From positions 1 to 64,000 of the forward strand of contig JBLINB010000004.1 of the NCBI GenBank assembly GCA_047638975.1: DNA of 64,000 nt, written 5' to 3'. Source of the stretch: JAPKEZ01 sp047638975. Lineage in GTDB: Bacteria > Planctomycetota > UBA1135. The position numbers and the translations under genes are program-made. Positions 44,747 to 53,558 of the stretch are shown piece after piece (the first letter of the stretch is position 1; each line of letters opens with the position of its first letter). The notes under the pieces were generated by a model, which did no database searches, was not told the origin of the DNA, and worked only from the letters and a program-made list of their open reading frames with translations.

Positions 44747-45499
44747 TTATCTTAACTGTAGTAACGGGTGCACTTGCGGAACAACTCGCACGTCAAGCTG
44801 ACGCGACACCCCTGCCGTTAACCATTTTAGCATCTGCGCACTAGTTGGCGGCAAAGGTGATTTTGGCATCGGGGTTAATGGCTGTAAAAAAATGGGCACT
44901 GAGGGGCAGTGCTCGCTGACAAAGCGGTACATGTCGTCCACTTCTTCGGCGGTAGTCTCGACGCTCAAAACCATCTTCAATTGGGCATTGAGCTTCTTTT
45001 CGGCTATATAAGACAAACACTGCTTATGCTCCGAGTAGAGTTCTTGGGCCATCAGCGACGGTGTTTTCCAGTCTAGCGACACGATATCGAATTTGTCGGC
45101 AACACGCGCGAAGGCCTCGGCATCGTTACCAGAAGTTTCGAGCAAAACCTTAGCTGGCCACAATTCAGCGATTTGCGCAGCGAAGTCAGCTTGCTCTAGA
45201 ACCTCGCCGCCAGTCAAAGACAAACATACTTGATCGGCATTCAACTCGCATTCGGCCAACAGCTCCGTTAAATGAGTCACAACTGCATCTGCGGCAATCG
45301 GGTTTGGCTTAAGCTCTGTGCCAGAAGCAGTATGGATTTCAAACTGTTTGCGCTGCTTCCAAGATCGCGGAGTATCGCAATACACACAACGCAAAGGACA
45401 GCCACCCAATCGGCAAAAGACGTGCGGACGTCCTAATTCGCCACCCTCGCCTTGAATGCTAAAAAAAATTTCGTCGAGATGACCGTTTAAGATGTTCAT
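44747..45499 (-). CDS. queE: 7-carboxy-7-deazaguanine synthase QueE
   Basis: QueE is the radical SAM enzyme that forms CDG on the way to queuosine. The CxxxCxxC cluster motif is CPLRCVYC, followed by DT, and the EIFFSIQGEG N-terminal signature is present. LSLTGGEVLEQ matches the family's GGE motif. It has 250 residues from the ATG at 45499; an earlier ATG at 45556 overlaps the preceding gene by 14 bases and would add 19 low-similarity residues. tgt at 10730 is the later pathway enzyme present in the window. Confidence 0.94.
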   Translation of the reverse strand: MNILNGHLDEIFFSIQGEGGELGRPHVFCRLGGCPLRCVYCDTPRSWKQRKQFEIHTASGTELKPNPIAADAVVTHLTELLAECELNADQVCLSLTGGEVLEQADFAAQIAELWPAKVLLETSGNDAEAFARVADKFDIVSLDWKTPSLMAQELYSEHKQCLSYIAEKKLNAQLKMVLSVETTAEEVDDMYRFVSEHCPSVPIFLQPLTPMPKSPLPPTSAQMLKWLTAGVSRQLDVRVVPQVHPLLQLR

Positions 45500-45542
45500 C
45501 TCGACGCTATTAGATTTTGGAAAGTTCGAAAAAGCCGAAAGC

Positions 45543-45812
45543 TTAGACGAATTCATCAGCAGCGGCTGCAGCGGCTGCTACGCCTTCTGCTGCTTCTGCT
45601 GCTTCTGCTGCGCGGGCTATCTTAGCCGCTTCTTTCAGCTGCTTTTTAGAGACAGACTTGAAGTTTGTGCGCACCTTACGAAGACCCAATGGGTTTTCGC
45701 CTTCTACGTAATCGCCGGACTCTTCTAGAATATCTAGGCGCTCACGACGAGTGTACACAGAGCGAGAGGTTGACAAACCGCTACCGAGATTTAGTGACTT
45801 ATGAATGGACAT
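45543..45812 (-). CDS. PVC-type small basic protein with alanine-rich tail
   Basis: The 89-residue protein matches the short basic family described as a signature of Planctomycetes, Verrucomicrobia and Chlamydiae. It begins MSIHKSL, has RSVYTRRERLDIL with a DYVEGENPLGL turn, and ends the conserved part with LRKVRTNFKS. The family is thought to bind nucleic acid or ribosomes. Here a KKQLKEAAKIARAAEAAEA linker leads to an Ala-rich tail encoded partly by three perfect nine-base repeats. The N-terminal half is the conserved core. It lies directly upstream of queE and overlaps its alternative start. Confidence 0.85.
   Translation of the reverse strand: MSIHKSLNLGSGLSTSRSVYTRRERLDILEESGDYVEGENPLGLRKVRTNFKSVSKKQLKEAAKIARAAEAAEAAEGVAAAAAAADEFV
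45585..45611 (-). repeat. Three tandem nine-base repeats in the small basic protein gene
   Basis: The plus-strand unit TTCTGCTGC occurs three times without change (45585-45593, 45594-45602, 45603-45611). It encodes the Ala/Glu-rich tail. Its unit length preserves the frame, so copy number could vary by slippage. Confidence 0.9.
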
Positions 45813-45817
45813 CTTTT

Positions 45818-46288
45818 TTAATTCTTTGGGAATGGACTAATTTGAGCATCAGCGAAAGGCCTGACGCCTCCAAGACCATTAAGGGTCAGTGTTTGCAGCC
45901 GAACAAGCGATTCGTTAAGAGACTCTTGCGACGTTGACGCGTCGACGTAGAGCTCGAAAACAACCCCTGCTGAGGAGACTTTTCTCCGTGCAAGTTCAAC
46001 AGTATAGCCAAGTTCAACCAGTTTTGTACCCAACTTTTGCACAAGCTCGAGATTTTCTGCATCGGCACTGCGCGCCAGGATGCTATAAACCACTGGCTCG
46101 GCTACCTTGTCGTTTTCTCCTCCAACGAATTTGAAAGAAAGATAAAACACGGCAAGAGCTAAAATCACAAAGCCAACGACTTTAAAGTTAATTCTTGGCT
46201 TAAAAGTGTTTACATACGACACATCATCTTTATCACGCGACTGCTCCTCGCGTAAAAGATCGAGCAATTGTCTTTTTCCTGGTGTCAT
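45818..46288 (-). CDS. Single-pass membrane protein of unknown function
   Basis: A protein of about 156 residues from the ATG at 46288. The basic cytoplasmic N terminus is about 36 residues. One transmembrane helix follows (about 37-55; VVGFVILALAVFYLSFKF). An extracytoplasmic domain comes next, with a repeated alternating pattern (VVYSILARSAD, VELARRKVSSAGVVFELYVDAS) like a small alpha-beta sandwich such as SPOR-type folds, though SPOR identity is not demonstrated. An in-frame TTG at 46333 would add 15 residues. It is five bases upstream of the PVC small basic gene and divergent from the UDG-like gene. Confidence 0.7.
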   Translation of the reverse strand: MTPGKRQLLDLLREEQSRDKDDVSYVNTFKPRINFKVVGFVILALAVFYLSFKFVGGENDKVAEPVVYSILARSADAENLELVQKLGTKLVELGYTVELARRKVSSAGVVFELYVDASTSQESLNESLVRLQTLTLNGLGGVRPFADAQISPFPKN

Positions 46289-46312
46289 TTGATTATTAAC
46301 AGAGATAGTAAC

Positions 46313-46331
46313 GCGATTAAGGTACAATCGC
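46313..46331. promoter_or_regulatory. Inverted repeat in a 50-base divergent promoter region
   Basis: GCGATT (46313-46318) and AATCGC (46326-46331) flank seven bases. TACAAT (46323-46328) is a plus-strand -10 that puts the start site about four bases before the UDG-like ATG. On the minus strand TTGCGA, 17 bases and TACTAT give a partial promoter for the membrane protein gene. A single regulator could control both. Confidence 0.35.
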
Positions 46332-46338
46332 AAGAACT

Positions 46339-46848
46339 ATGACAGAATCCGTTCCCAACTCTTTGGCTAATGCCGCTGCACACTGCCTACTCGGCGATCT
46401 CAGCGAAGCCGGACTAGAGTTTATCCCGCAGCATAAGACAAATAGCGGCTACCGCCAGGACATTAAGGATGTAAGAGTACTATTTCTAGGCGCTGAGAAT
46501 GACCAGAGCGCTAATAGCTTGTTAATTGCCATAGCGAGTAAGGGGCTTGGCATAGATAAAGACTTTGCTCATATGAACTTACTGAAGAATGACTCGCAAA
46601 CAATTGAGTCCGCAGTTTCTAACTATAACGCCGAGATAATCATCGTTCTAGGTGCTGAAAACGCCATCTCGCTTTTCCCAGGCCACGATTCGCCAACTTC
46701 TTTACAGCGTGGATGCCTTCTACAGTCGAGTTATAGCACTACCCCCATCTTGATAACCGAATCGCTTAACGCTATGCTCTCCAATCCCGAATTAAAGAAA
46801 TCATGCTGGGAAGACCTACAGGTAGTCAAAGTAATTCTAAATAATTAG
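46339..46848 (+). CDS. Degenerate family-4-like uracil-DNA glycosylase fold protein
   Basis: The 169-residue protein follows the fold pattern of iron-sulfur type uracil-DNA glycosylases. VRVLFLGAENDQSANSLL corresponds to the first motif strand-loop, EIIIVLGAENAISLF to the VxLGxxA strand, RGCLL to the RG motif, TPILITES to the late catalytic loop, and NPELKKSCWEDLQVVK to the C-terminal helix. The catalytic residues are not kept: GExPG is GAEND and the HPxxL motif is ESLNAM. The cluster cysteines are also missing. An inactive DNA-binding or structural relative is most likely. It has a plausible close promoter. Confidence 0.6.
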   Translation: MTESVPNSLANAAAHCLLGDLSEAGLEFIPQHKTNSGYRQDIKDVRVLFLGAENDQSANSLLIAIASKGLGIDKDFAHMNLLKNDSQTIESAVSNYNAEIIIVLGAENAISLFPGHDSPTSLQRGCLLQSSYSTTPILITESLNAMLSNPELKKSCWEDLQVVKVILNN

Positions 46849-46854
46849 AATTAC
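46831..46854 (+). terminator. A/T-rich hairpin straddling the UDG-like stop codon
   Basis: GTAATTCTAA (46831-46840) pairs perfectly with TTAGAATTAC (46845-46854) over a four-base loop. The stop codon TAG lies inside the second arm. Only a weak pyrimidine run follows, so termination is likely but not certain; an mRNA-stability role is also possible. Confidence 0.5.
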
Positions 46855-46868
46855 TACACATCTTTCCT

Positions 46869-46896
46869 TTGACGCATTGCGTCGCGTCGGCATAAT
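46869..46896 (+). promoter_or_regulatory. Sigma-70-like promoter of the first secretin lipoprotein gene
   Basis: TTGACG (46869-46874) and CATAAT (46891-46896) are separated by 16 bases. Five of six bases match consensus in each. The start site would be near 46903, leaving a leader of about 53 bases. It is the best-looking promoter in the window. Confidence 0.7.
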
Positions 46897-46955
46897 CTTT
46901 AGACCTTAGCGGCCGGCGTAACCGTCGCCATTCCATAAACTTGCAAATCATCCCG

Positions 46956-49526
46956 ATGCCTTACAGTAGAAACTGTCTGTTACTAACATTGTTGACCCTG
47001 GGCGCGTGCTCAAGTTCGGAGCCTACATACGACAATGATTCCTTTGTTGCTAATGGCGACAGCACACCTTTACTACCTTCTGAAGAGCTACAAGCTCAAG
47101 AAGCTAGTGAAGCGGCCACCGTTCGTTCCCAGCGTAATGCCTTGATGGCAGAGGCCTACGTTGACCTCGGAAATGACGCTTTCGAGCGTGGTGACTACAA
47201 GGGTTCAGCCGCTCAATACGCGAAGGCTTCTCTGCTAGATCCAAGCAATGTCATGGCGCGCGACGGCTCACGTCGTTCACAATCTGCTATGGCTGGTGGC
47301 TCTTACGACATCGATTCTTCAGAAAATGTTTTGCAAACTGCCCAAGCACGCGCAACGGCAAACCGCATTCGAATCGAAGGTCTTGTGCGTGATGGCGATC
47401 AAGCTATGTCCCAGGGGCAATATGCAAAGGCCGTTGATTACTACCAAATCGCCAAGCAAGCTGTCGATTACAACCCTAACTTAGCTGTTGGTGCCCTCGA
47501 CGGAACTTTAGTGCATTCAAAGTTTGAGCAAGCTGTTAGCGCACGCAACGATCTTGAATCGAGCCAGCGTAGCAACATGGCTGCCGCAGCAGCTTCAGAG
47601 GCTGCTGAGTTGCAAACCGAACGCGTTAACTACCGTAACAACTTAATCTCGACTCACCTTTCAGAAGCCAACGAGCATTTCCTAAGTGGTTTCCCGTCAA
47701 AGTCTGTTTCAACACTTGACACGCTCTTGCGCATCGATCCGGGTAATACCGACGCACTTGCTCTGCGCGCCGTAGCCTTAGAAACTGCGCATCAGCAACG
47801 CGCCGCCAAGACATCTTCTGATTTCCGCGAACAGTGGCAGCGTACTTTCGAAGACTTGCGCCACAGTGCAATGCCTGCAGCATCACACTTTGCATTCGAC
47901 GAAGACTACTACAATGCCGTGGTCTCCAAGCGTACTTCTCTAGACTCCGCTGGTGATGTCAAAGAGCTTGATGCTACAACTGTAAAGATTAACTCTCAGT
48001 TAGACAGCACTATGATTACACCAAGTTTCGACAATTCTCTAGAAGAGATTGTTCCTAACTTGAGCGCATTCGCTGGCGTAAACTTCTTCATTACACGCGC
48101 CGTACAAGACGACGTCGATGAAGACTTGAAAATGATTCGCATTAATTTCAAGAACCCCCTCCCTATTAGTCGCGTGTTGCGCATCATGGAAGACGTCATG
48201 GGTGGCGAAGTTAAATTCGTAGTTCGCAATGGCGCGGTGTATGTAGTAACTGCCGAAGAAGCAGATACTGAATCGGTTACACGTCAATACGAAGTTCGTG
48301 ACATTGTTAACTCAATCAAAGACTTCCCTCTTCCTGACTATAACCTTGCTCCTTCTGGTGGCATCGAGCCTAGCGAAGAAGAATTGCCAGAATCAGAAGC
48401 GACAGTTCTTACTGCCGACGATCTGCAAACAACTATTGAAGAAAGTATCGAGCCTGACTCATGGGATGGCGAGCTACATTCTCTTAGTATCGAAAATGGC
48501 ACACTGATTGTGCACCACCGTCCTGAAGTCCTTGACGAAATCGCGCAAATGCTTGAAGACTTGCGCGCGCCCGCCAACATTATGGTCTACATCAAAGTTC
48601 GTTTCTTGCTTGTAGAAGATTCGTTCCTCGAAGACGTAGGCGTTGACTTCCGTGGATTGGGCAACGATGCGACATCTGGTGTCCCTGGTGACGTCGGAAG
48701 CATTAACACCGTTTTCAATGACTTTGGTGACTCTACTAATTACGGTTCACCTGGCGCACCGGGCGTACTTGGCACAGGCCAAGATGTTGGTGCAGCGTTT
48801 GCTGAAGCAGGCGAAGATATTCTCATCATCGGTCGTACCGAGCAGCTATACGATAGCCAACTCGGTGACTCTGACTTCGAAGCATCTGGTGGATTAGCAA
48901 TGCAGTATGCATGGCTAGACGACACCGAGCTACAAATGATTTTGCGCGCAGTCAAGAAATCAAAGCGTTCGGAAACAGTCATCGAGCCAAGCTTGATGGT
49001 ACATAACACCGCACGTGCTAACCTAGTTGTAGCCAACCAAGTGTCATACATCTCTGACTTCGACGTAGAGATCGCATCTTCTGCATCTATCGCCGACCCT
49101 ATCGTGTCAGTAGCTAACGACGGCGTCTTCCTAGATGTGCGCCCAGTAGTTACAGCCGACCGTCGTTTCGTATGGATTGACGTTCGTCCGACAGTTGCAA
49201 ACCTTAAGCGCCCTATTGCTACTCTACAGACATCACTAGGTACTGGTTCTCCAGTTAACTTAATGTTGCCTGAACTAGAGCTGCAAAAAGTACGCACCCG
49301 CGCACTAGTCCCAGACGGAGGCACCCTGTTGCTTGGTGGTATGAAAACCGTCAAGGAAAAGACGCTTGAATCCGGAGTTCCTTTCCTAAGTGATATTCCA
49401 ATTCTTTCCTTCTTCTTCTCGCGCAAAGGCTCTTACGAGACTTACCAGAAGTTGTTAATTCTACTCACAGCCAACATTATTCTACCAGAAGAGTACGAGC
49501 CAACTGTACTGCCAAGCAATCTGTAG
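46956..49526 (+). CDS. TPR-secretin lipoprotein 1
   Basis: An 856-residue outer-membrane protein with lipobox LGAC (Cys18). TPR-like repeats lie at about 65-105, 130-175 and 220-265. An STN/N0-like domain (about 345-425, NLSAFAGVNFFITRAV) and a short secretin domain (about 430-540) follow. The secretin barrel domain runs to the end, with VPDGGTLLLGG and GVPFLSDIPILSFFFSRK, the hallmark of GspD/PilQ-type secretins. The ATG at 46956 gives the clean lipoprotein signal; a TTG at 46941 is upstream. A strong terminator follows. It is paralogous to the gene at 55569. No type II secretion ATPase or pseudopilin accompanies it, so its partner is probably the ExbBD motor downstream. Confidence 0.88.
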   Translation: MPYSRNCLLLTLLTLGACSSSEPTYDNDSFVANGDSTPLLPSEELQAQEASEAATVRSQRNALMAEAYVDLGNDAFERGDYKGSAAQYAKASLLDPSNVMARDGSRRSQSAMAGGSYDIDSSENVLQTAQARATANRIRIEGLVRDGDQAMSQGQYAKAVDYYQIAKQAVDYNPNLAVGALDGTLVHSKFEQAVSARNDLESSQRSNMAAAAASEAAELQTERVNYRNNLISTHLSEANEHFLSGFPSKSVSTLDTLLRIDPGNTDALALRAVALETAHQQRAAKTSSDFREQWQRTFEDLRHSAMPAASHFAFDEDYYNAVVSKRTSLDSAGDVKELDATTVKINSQLDSTMITPSFDNSLEEIVPNLSAFAGVNFFITRAVQDDVDEDLKMIRINFKNPLPISRVLRIMEDVMGGEVKFVVRNGAVYVVTAEEADTESVTRQYEVRDIVNSIKDFPLPDYNLAPSGGIEPSEEELPESEATVLTADDLQTTIEESIEPDSWDGELHSLSIENGTLIVHHRPEVLDEIAQMLEDLRAPANIMVYIKVRFLLVEDSFLEDVGVDFRGLGNDATSGVPGDVGSINTVFNDFGDSTNYGSPGAPGVLGTGQDVGAAFAEAGEDILIIGRTEQLYDSQLGDSDFEASGGLAMQYAWLDDTELQMILRAVKKSKRSETVIEPSLMVHNTARANLVVANQVSYISDFDVEIASSASIADPIVSVANDGVFLDVRPVVTADRRFVWIDVRPTVANLKRPIATLQTSLGTGSPVNLMLPELELQKVRTRALVPDGGTLLLGGMKTVKEKTLESGVPFLSDIPILSFFFSRKGSYETYQKLLILLTANIILPEEYEPTVLPSNL

Positions 49527-49545
49527 AAAAAGATGAAACTGTGCC

Positions 49546-49576
49546 GCCGGAGACGTCTATACGTCTCCGGCTTTTT
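49546..49576 (+). terminator. Intrinsic terminator between secretin 1 and the TPR protein gene
   Basis: GCCGGAGACGT (49546-49556) pairs perfectly with ACGTCTCCGGC (49561-49571) over a four-base loop, followed by five T. It begins 19 bases after the secretin stop. The next gene starts only 30 bases after the T run. Confidence 0.88.
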
Positions 49577-49606
49577 CAAAGTCCCCCCGCACACTAATTC
49601 GGCCTA

Positions 49607-52423
49607 ATGATCACTGGAATTACCTTTTGTTTAATGTTTGCCTTGCCTCAACAGGCTGGCTCCGATCTTCTTGCATCAAAGAATGCAGATGCCGCACGCG
49701 CAATCACTGCCGAATTTGGTCTTGATTACTGGTCAGAAAAGCTAGTTGAACGTTCGCTAGCGACTGCAACCTCAGCCGACGGCAAGTCCGACTTATTACT
49801 GGCACGTTGCGATGTGTTACGTATGGTTGCTGGCCGTAAGCTTGATGATCTCGAACGACTTTTTGCTCTTGGCGAAGCTGGTACTGCATACACCGAGTAC
49901 CTAGAGAGTAATCCAAGTTCTTCGCGCGCGACTAAAGCACAATCAAATCTGGGCATCTTGGCATTTATTTATGGCCAAACATTAGTGCAGTTGATAAATG
50001 GCGGCAGCATCACTGCCGAAGATGTTGCCAAAGCCAGTGAAGAAGCCGACGTCATTTTCAAGGCTGCCTTAAAAGGGATGAACTCTGTTATCTCATGGTG
50101 GGAAAACCTCGGAGACGATGATCCAGAGAAGGCTAGTTCTGAATACACCGACTACCTCCCTTCTGTGTACAACCGCGCGCTAGTCTATCGCTATTGGGCA
50201 GAGTTGTTTGACGAAGGAAGTATTGACAGAGAACAAAAAGCTGAAAAAGCTATTGATTTACTCTCTGAATTTGCGCTTGGTGCACCCTTCTTACCGCAGC
50301 AACGCGCTTACTCTGCTTTAGCCGACTGCTATGCCGTAATCGGAGAATACGAAGATGCTACCGACTACTACCTATATGTTAGTCAACGTGTAAATGACTT
50401 AATCGAGCAAGAAGGCAGCACTCTGGGCCTCAATTACATTGCGCTGCTGCAAGACGCTAGCCAAGAGGCTGTCCTTGGGTTAGTGAAAATGTTCCAGCGC
50501 AATGGCGATGCCGCTATGTTCTGGGAGACCTTCAATCAATTCGAAGCATGGGTTACCGAAAATGACGTAACCGTTAGCCGTACGGGATCTCAGGTGCGCC
50601 TTGCTGCTGCTGAGCAAATGATTAATGAAGGTCGCTCCGCCGAAGCTATTGATCTTGCTGCTGCTGTAGCCGCCGCTAACGAGCGTAACCTTTTGCGCCT
50701 ACAAGCTAATTCAATCATGGGGCGTGCCATTTCGCTCGCACCTGCTGATGCAAAAATATCGCTAGACATTCTATACAGCGCTGCAGAAGGTGCTTATTTC
50801 CAGAAACGCTTTGACGACGCTATTGACGGTTTCCGTTTGCTAGCTCCCCGCCTAGATTCAGACGACGAGCAATATGGCGCTAAAACATACTACTACTTAG
50901 GTCTGTCTTGGGCAAAACTTGACGAAGCTTTATTAGCAATGGTAAGTCATCAAGTGGGTTACCAAACCTACCCTAACGACGAAGAGTATGCTCTAAAGAA
51001 TGCAGAGAAATGGCAAAAAGCTGCCGAGTCTCTCTCACTAGCTAATCCTGGTGACGAAATACTTCGCGAGTTCAACGGTGAAGCTACCCAGGCAGTAAAA
51101 ATCCTTGGCGGCGGCGGCGACAACCTCGAGTGGAATCAAGCGAAACAACTTCTTGATTTAGCAAAGGCTTCGGCACGCGTTGCCAAAGGCAAGGAAGTCA
51201 CGAGTAGCGAATTCAAAAAAGCGGCTGCGGCATACCAACGTGCCATCGACGCATTGTCTAGCATCCCAGTCGATAACGATTTTTACGAATACGCGATGGT
51301 GACTATAGGTGTAGCCGAATACAACGCCAGCGACTTCGATGCGACTGCGTCCAAACGTTCTGTCGACAAGCTCAACGAGTACCTCAACGACTACATCACT
51401 GACGCGAACAATGATCCGCAAGATCCTCTGCAGCGTAAAGTGCGTAAAGACAAAGAGCCTGAAGCCGTTTTCTACCTTGGTTTAGCGCAGCGCAAAGACA
51501 ATAACCACTTAGCAGTTTTAACTAGTTTTGAAGGTTTCTCCGAGCGTTACCCTGATCAGGCGTCATTGGCTCACGCCACAATGACCTACCGCATTGAAGC
51601 CTACATTGCGCTCGACGACGTCGACTCTGCTATTGCCGAATACGAATCAATGCATGCTAACAGTGCTAGCGATTCTCGGTTATCCATCGGCGCTTACTAC
51701 ATCTACCTGCACTACCGGGTGCAAACTGAAGCCGCAATCGGAGAAGATCGCTTGGCCTCTTTGGAGCTGCAAGCCAAATACATCCACGACTTCAATAAGT
51801 ATGCCGCTGACCCACGCTGGCAAAACCTTCTCGGAGAAGCAGACTTGTTGACATCACTTAGTGAATTCAAAGACGCTGGTAAGTTGTACGAGTTAATTCT
51901 GACTAAGCATGCTAAGTCGAGTGACTTTAGTGACTCTTTTAAATTCAAGACTCAGATTGGCTTTGTTGAATCTTTATTAGCACAACGCCAGATTGGAAAA
52001 GCTGTGCCGCTAATCAATGCCATGCTCGAATCGCGTCCTAGCAATCTACGCGTTAAAACGGCTGCTGTAAAAGTGAAAGCCGGTTTCTTGCTTTACATCA
52101 ATAACCGTATTGTTGAAGTCCCTGGCGAAGGTACTGAAGAGGCCTTGACTACTGCTTCAGGCCTATCTACCGAGATCATTCGGTTAGCTGCTTATCAAGC
52201 GGACAACGAAACACCTTCGATTAACAAGTTCTTCTACCCTGATTGGTGGGAAGCACAGGTTACTCATGGCTATGTGTTGTACCAACGCAACCTTACCTCA
52301 CCTGCTGATCTCGGCGCGCATAAAAAATTCGTCGAAGGCTTAATGCGTCAAGCACCAGAGCTTGGTGAAGATGTAGTCGGGCCTAGAGTTTCTGAATCAC
52401 TTAAGTGGATACTAAACCGTTAA
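49607..52423 (+). CDS. Secreted TPR-repeat protein
   Basis: The 938-residue protein has a short signal peptide (about 1-17) and is otherwise alpha-helical with many TPR-like helix pairs (for example about 210-260, 390-460, 610-690, 740-790). Recurrent features are AxxxLG, YxxxAL and paired aromatic positions; the region DNHLAVLTSFEGFSERYPDQ is a typical repeat. No enzymatic motif is evident. It is a probable periplasmic scaffold. It is separated by five bases from the next TPR-like gene, and the same operon contains exbB and two exbD genes. Its own promoter would have to overlap the terminator just upstream. Confidence 0.78.
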   Translation: MITGITFCLMFALPQQAGSDLLASKNADAARAITAEFGLDYWSEKLVERSLATATSADGKSDLLLARCDVLRMVAGRKLDDLERLFALGEAGTAYTEYLESNPSSSRATKAQSNLGILAFIYGQTLVQLINGGSITAEDVAKASEEADVIFKAALKGMNSVISWWENLGDDDPEKASSEYTDYLPSVYNRALVYRYWAELFDEGSIDREQKAEKAIDLLSEFALGAPFLPQQRAYSALADCYAVIGEYEDATDYYLYVSQRVNDLIEQEGSTLGLNYIALLQDASQEAVLGLVKMFQRNGDAAMFWETFNQFEAWVTENDVTVSRTGSQVRLAAAEQMINEGRSAEAIDLAAAVAAANERNLLRLQANSIMGRAISLAPADAKISLDILYSAAEGAYFQKRFDDAIDGFRLLAPRLDSDDEQYGAKTYYYLGLSWAKLDEALLAMVSHQVGYQTYPNDEEYALKNAEKWQKAAESLSLANPGDEILREFNGEATQAVKILGGGGDNLEWNQAKQLLDLAKASARVAKGKEVTSSEFKKAAAAYQRAIDALSSIPVDNDFYEYAMVTIGVAEYNASDFDATASKRSVDKLNEYLNDYITDANNDPQDPLQRKVRKDKEPEAVFYLGLAQRKDNNHLAVLTSFEGFSERYPDQASLAHATMTYRIEAYIALDDVDSAIAEYESMHANSASDSRLSIGAYYIYLHYRVQTEAAIGEDRLASLELQAKYIHDFNKYAADPRWQNLLGEADLLTSLSEFKDAGKLYELILTKHAKSSDFSDSFKFKTQIGFVESLLAQRQIGKAVPLINAMLESRPSNLRVKTAAVKVKAGFLLYINNRIVEVPGEGTEEALTTASGLSTEIIRLAAYQADNETPSINKFFYPDWWEAQVTHGYVLYQRNLTSPADLGAHKKFVEGLMRQAPELGEDVVGPRVSESLKWILNR

Positions 52424-52427
52424 TAAT

Positions 52428-53489
52428 ATGATCCTTAGCACAATCTCATTAGTACTCTTTGCTGCGCAAGCACGTGTTGACTTGCTTGACGGTTCGAAAG
52501 TATTCGGAAACATTTCAAGCATCGACCTTAATAGTGTCGTCCTTGTTGATGGCGAAGATAACGAAACTACGCTTACTACCGATAACGTCCTTGATGTGAC
52601 TCCTGCGACTAACGCAGTGTTCCGCCAGGCAGAAATCGCAGCCAGCAACCTCGACTTCATGAATGCTAGTAATGCTTTCGCCGAAGTCGCGTCTAAATCC
52701 GAAGACCCTGCCCTGCAATCCTTTGCTGAGCTACGTAGCGCCGAAGTATTAATCGCTTGGGCGAAAACCGACAACTCGCAATATTCTGCGGCTATCACAT
52801 TACTAAACACCTGGACGAGCGATAACAGCGAGTCCTTCTGGTTGCCACGTGCGCAGATGGCTTTGGCCCAAGCGCTAGCGAACACTGGTGATATTGATGG
52901 CGCAACCTCTTTGATGTCAGCGCTATCCGACATGGCCTTCGAAAAGAATTTGGCGCGCCACATCGAATTGCAGGCCAACATCATTCGCTGCGAAGCGTTC
53001 TTGATTGGCCAACAGGCACAGGTCGCCCAAAGTCGCCTCAAAAGTCTTAACGACAAAATAGGGTCGATGATACGCGATTCAGAGACTCCTGTAGCATTAA
53101 TGACTACAGCACGCGGACTGTACTCAAAAGTACAGATCCTGTCTGGGCAAGCCATTCAAGCTACAGACGGAATATCCGCAGCGCAATCCTACTGGCAGGC
53201 CCTTGCTGACGATTCTGCGACATCACCGGTTGTGCGCTCTGCCGCATGGCTTGGTCTAGCCGAGGCCGCTATAGAATCCGGAGAGCTACGTTCTGCGCAG
53301 CTACAACTAGCGAAAATTGTCGCGACTATGCCGTCCTCGCCCGATGTAACCCCTCAAGCTCTTTACCAGCTTGCGTCTGTCAGTAACTCACTGCTAGACA
53401 CCAAGGCCTCACGCTCAGCAGCTAACCGTCTGAGTACTTATTACCCGAATTCATCTTGGGCAATAAAAGCGACTTCTCAGGGCCTATAA
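52428..53489 (+). CDS. Secreted TPR-like protein with N-terminal small beta domain
   Basis: A 353-residue protein with a signal peptide (about 1-15). A short beta segment follows at about 16-58 (ARVDLLDGSKVFGNISSIDL, SVVLVDGED), which looks like an SH3 or Sm-like barrel. From about 60 to the end it is helical with TPR-like repeats (for example 250-290, 320-350). It follows the large TPR gene after five bases. A perfect TATAAT (53485-53490) overlaps its stop codon and may start the exbB transcript. Confidence 0.72.
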   Translation: MILSTISLVLFAAQARVDLLDGSKVFGNISSIDLNSVVLVDGEDNETTLTTDNVLDVTPATNAVFRQAEIAASNLDFMNASNAFAEVASKSEDPALQSFAELRSAEVLIAWAKTDNSQYSAAITLLNTWTSDNSESFWLPRAQMALAQALANTGDIDGATSLMSALSDMAFEKNLARHIELQANIIRCEAFLIGQQAQVAQSRLKSLNDKIGSMIRDSETPVALMTTARGLYSKVQILSGQAIQATDGISAAQSYWQALADDSATSPVVRSAAWLGLAEAAIESGELRSAQLQLAKIVATMPSSPDVTPQALYQLASVSNSLLDTKASRSAANRLSTYYPNSSWAIKATSQGL

Positions 53490-53490
53490 T
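53485..53490 (+). promoter_or_regulatory. Candidate -10 of an internal exbB promoter
   Basis: TATAAT matches the -10 consensus exactly and overlaps the stop codon of the TPR-like gene. No good -35 is visible 16-18 bases upstream. If used, it would start a transcript about 60 bases before the exbB ATG. Confidence 0.35.
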
Positions 53491-53558
53491 CTCCTTGGGA
53501 TTGCTAGAATCGACACCTCATTCAGCGGCAACTCTACCGCAATAAACAACTAACAATC

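Noticed and set aside
48740..49426. 228-residue open frame antisense to secretin 1
   Set aside because: It lies entirely inside a well-supported secretin domain and its translation has Ser/Thr/Arg-rich shadow composition with no motif.
52412..53155. 247-residue open frame antisense to the second TPR-like gene
   Set aside because: The plus-strand gene has a signal peptide and repeat pattern and fits the operon; the antisense product is Ser/Ala/Cys-rich with no domain.
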